Shown: positions 51,967 to 53,167 of the stretch, piece by piece
Numbering within the stretch: the stretch's first letter is position 1
Layout: the number at the start of each line of letters is the position of its first letter
Source: CAZMOK01 sp964567785
GTDB taxonomy: Bacteria > Bacteroidota > Bacteroidia > Bacteroidales > JAGOPY01
Assembly (NCBI GenBank): GCA_964567785.1
Contig: CAZMOK010000018.1
Span: forward strand, 1 to 53,167
DNA length: 53,167 nucleotides
Direction of reading: 5' to 3'
The notes under the pieces: model-generated
The model's input: only the letters and a program-made list of their open reading frames with translations
What the model was told of the DNA's origin: nothing
The model's database searches: none
Position numbers and translations under genes: made by a program

Positions 51967-52680
51967 ATGCAAAAATCGAAAATCTTAAATATTATCCTGG
52001 CAGTCGTTATCCTGGTATTGCTTTTCGTGGGCAGGGACTCAGGAAGCCCTGCCGAAAGCATCAATAATCTTTTTAGCAAAACAACCCAAATGGACACAAG
52101 TAAAATGGACCACACAAAACGGTCTCTGGGCGTAAGAAACCTGGTATTTCCCGAGCCGGCCATGGTAATAGGGAGTTATGATAAGGATGGCAAACCAAAC
52201 ATAATGACAGCCGCATGGTTCGGGGTGGCTAACTCGCGGCCGTTTAAGGTTGCGGTATCCCTGCGGCCCGCTACCTATTCGTACGATGGTATAACGGTCA
52301 ACATGGCATTTACGGTGAATGTGCCTGATGCTTCACTTATCAGTTATGTGAAATTTGCTGGAAAGTATACCGGCAGGGACATGAACAAATTTGATGAAAC
52401 GGGACTTACCCCTGTAAAGTCGGAGTACGTGAATGCGCCCTACGTCAGGGAATTTCCCATCGTATTGGAGTGTAAAGTAACCGAATATCATGACCTGGGC
52501 TCGCACCGGCAATTTATTGGGGAGGTTGTAGATTCTAAAATTGATGAACGGCTGTTGGATGAAGAAGGAAAGGTGAACATGGATCTGTTTGATCCAATAG
52601 TCTACGGACAGGGGAAATACTATTCGGGGCTTGAACTTATTGAAAACATCAATGAGATTGTGCCTGATACGGAGAAGTAG
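51967..52680 (+). CDS. Membrane-anchored flavin reductase-like protein
   Basis: A 237-residue protein. A hydrophobic helix at residues 7-22 is followed by a linker and, from about residue 52, a flavin reductase-like FMN-binding domain (split-barrel fold): VFPEPAMVIGSYDKDGKPNIM, AVSLRPATYSYDGI, FTVNVP and a late GQGKYYSGLELI. Most homologues are cytoplasmic and lack this anchor. Internal methionines at residues 42 and 47 could be the start of a soluble form. The domain would face the periplasm if the helix acts as a signal anchor. Close linkage to the FMN/4Fe-4S protein suggests joint electron transfer. Confidence 0.8.
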   Translation: MQKSKILNIILAVVILVLLFVGRDSGSPAESINNLFSKTTQMDTSKMDHTKRSLGVRNLVFPEPAMVIGSYDKDGKPNIMTAAWFGVANSRPFKVAVSLRPATYSYDGITVNMAFTVNVPDASLISYVKFAGKYTGRDMNKFDETGLTPVKSEYVNAPYVREFPIVLECKVTEYHDLGSHRQFIGEVVDSKIDERLLDEEGKVNMDLFDPIVYGQGKYYSGLELIENINEIVPDTEK

Positions 52681-52689
52681 GGATGTGTT

Positions 52690-52797
52690 ATTCTCTGCGG
52701 GCTCTGCGTGGAATAGAATGTTGATTGTTATCTTCTGATTTGGTTGATGTTGTTTCACGCAAAGGCCGCAGAGGTGAAAACGCAGAGAACGCGGAGG
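52690..52797. repeat. CACGCAAAG/CGCAGAG palindromic repeat, second copy
   Basis: TTCTCTGCGGGCTCTGCGTGGAATA on the left and GTTTCACGCAAAGGCCGCAGAG then ACGCAGAGAACGCGGAG on the right. Same family as 50582-50706, so the redox module is flanked on both sides by this repeat. Confidence 0.65.
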
Positions 52798-52837
52798 CCA
52801 TCATGCTTTTATGGCAAACTTCGTGGTTCCTGGCACA

Positions 52838-53095
52838 CTACATTGCGCGTTGTGGCAGCTCCGGATCGACACCAACAACCTGTAATCTCATTTCAACCTC
52901 GGCATTCAACTGTGAAATGCGGATATAATATTTCTTTCCTGAATTTTGTGCATATCCGGATATTCCTGCTCCATAGGCATACTATCCATCCACTGAATTG
53001 GAATCGAATACGTTATCGAATACCTCAAGAGTATAATATTGAGGATTTGTAGGTGAATAAAAAACAGAGTCCTCCTCTAAGGCTCCAGGATTGCC
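52838..53095 (-). pseudogene. Coding remnant with an in-frame TAG
   Basis: On the minus strand one frame reads GNPGALEEDSVFYSPTNPQY and on to NSVDG, then TAG at 52982-52984, then YAYGAGISGYAQNSGKKYYI and on to RLQVVGVDPELPQRAM and a stop at 52838-52840. Both parts have the composition of a secreted beta-rich protein and fit together as one domain without the stop. No start codon is visible and frames upstream are broken, so it is probably a decayed gene. The family is unknown to me. Confidence 0.5.
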
Positions 53096-53167
53096 CTAAA
53101 GTCACGCATGTATTGTTTTCCAGTGTTATTTCGCTACATCTTTGTATTCCCGCCCATCCCGAAAAAG

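Overview
The window is a piece of a Bacteroidota chromosome, most like a Bacteroidales/Marinilabiliales-type environmental genome. The evidence is the giant type IX secretion (T9SS) translocon protein SprA, a secreted protein with a T9SS sorting domain, a Bacteroidota-style TonB and ExbB-X-ExbD-ExbD operon, almost no Shine-Dalgarno sequences, and many TANNTTTG (-7 type) promoter boxes just upstream of genes. A 100-N scaffold gap sits inside a short tandem repeat, so this is a draft assembly. The order-level assignment is inference.

Region 1-9.9 kb, minus strand: start of an M20 amidohydrolase cut by the window edge, tonB, a vanZ-like gene overlapping gcvH, the 7.5-kb sprA and ruvA. Region 10-17.9 kb, plus strand: carbon and redox housekeeping (maeB, mdh, sirtuin, recX, prfB with its programmed +1 frameshift, an ArsC-like protein, fumC). 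MaeB, Mdh and FumC form a C4-acid/TCA set. Region 17.9-27.1 kb, minus strand: a GT39-type glycosyltransferase coupled to a membrane-anchored, partly degenerate PHP-domain protein, a B12-dependent ribonucleotide reductase, and a large propeller plus outer-membrane-barrel protein.

Region 27.3-36.5 kb: MBL hydrolase, scaffold gap, GT9 glycosyltransferase divergent from tatD, L-asparaginase, tRNA-Ser(GGA), the exbB operon, a CPBP membrane protease, dusB and a HAD phosphatase. Region 37-44.8 kb: a T9SS cargo with FG-GAP repeats, two small genes including an orphan zinc ribbon, a YfcC-type carboxylate carrier, a secreted repeat protein, an RRM RNA-binding protein behind a structured leader, and a DEAD-box helicase with a DbpA-type RNA-binding domain.

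Region 45-53 kb is accessory. It begins at a tRNA with a CAU anticodon and holds two paralogous AAA/DUF4143 ATPases, two decayed four-helix-bundle (23S rRNA IVP-like) gene remnants cut at the same point, a HigA antitoxin-like gene lacking a start codon and a toxin, an auto-inhibited Fic protein behind an array of operator-like repeats, several families of dispersed palindromic repeats, and a two-gene redox module (a flavinylated FMN/4Fe-4S membrane protein plus a membrane-anchored flavin reductase). A coding remnant with an in-frame stop lies at the right edge.

The best leads for something undescribed are the envelope flavin module, the structured leader of the RRM gene, and the repeat/remnant architecture of the accessory region.
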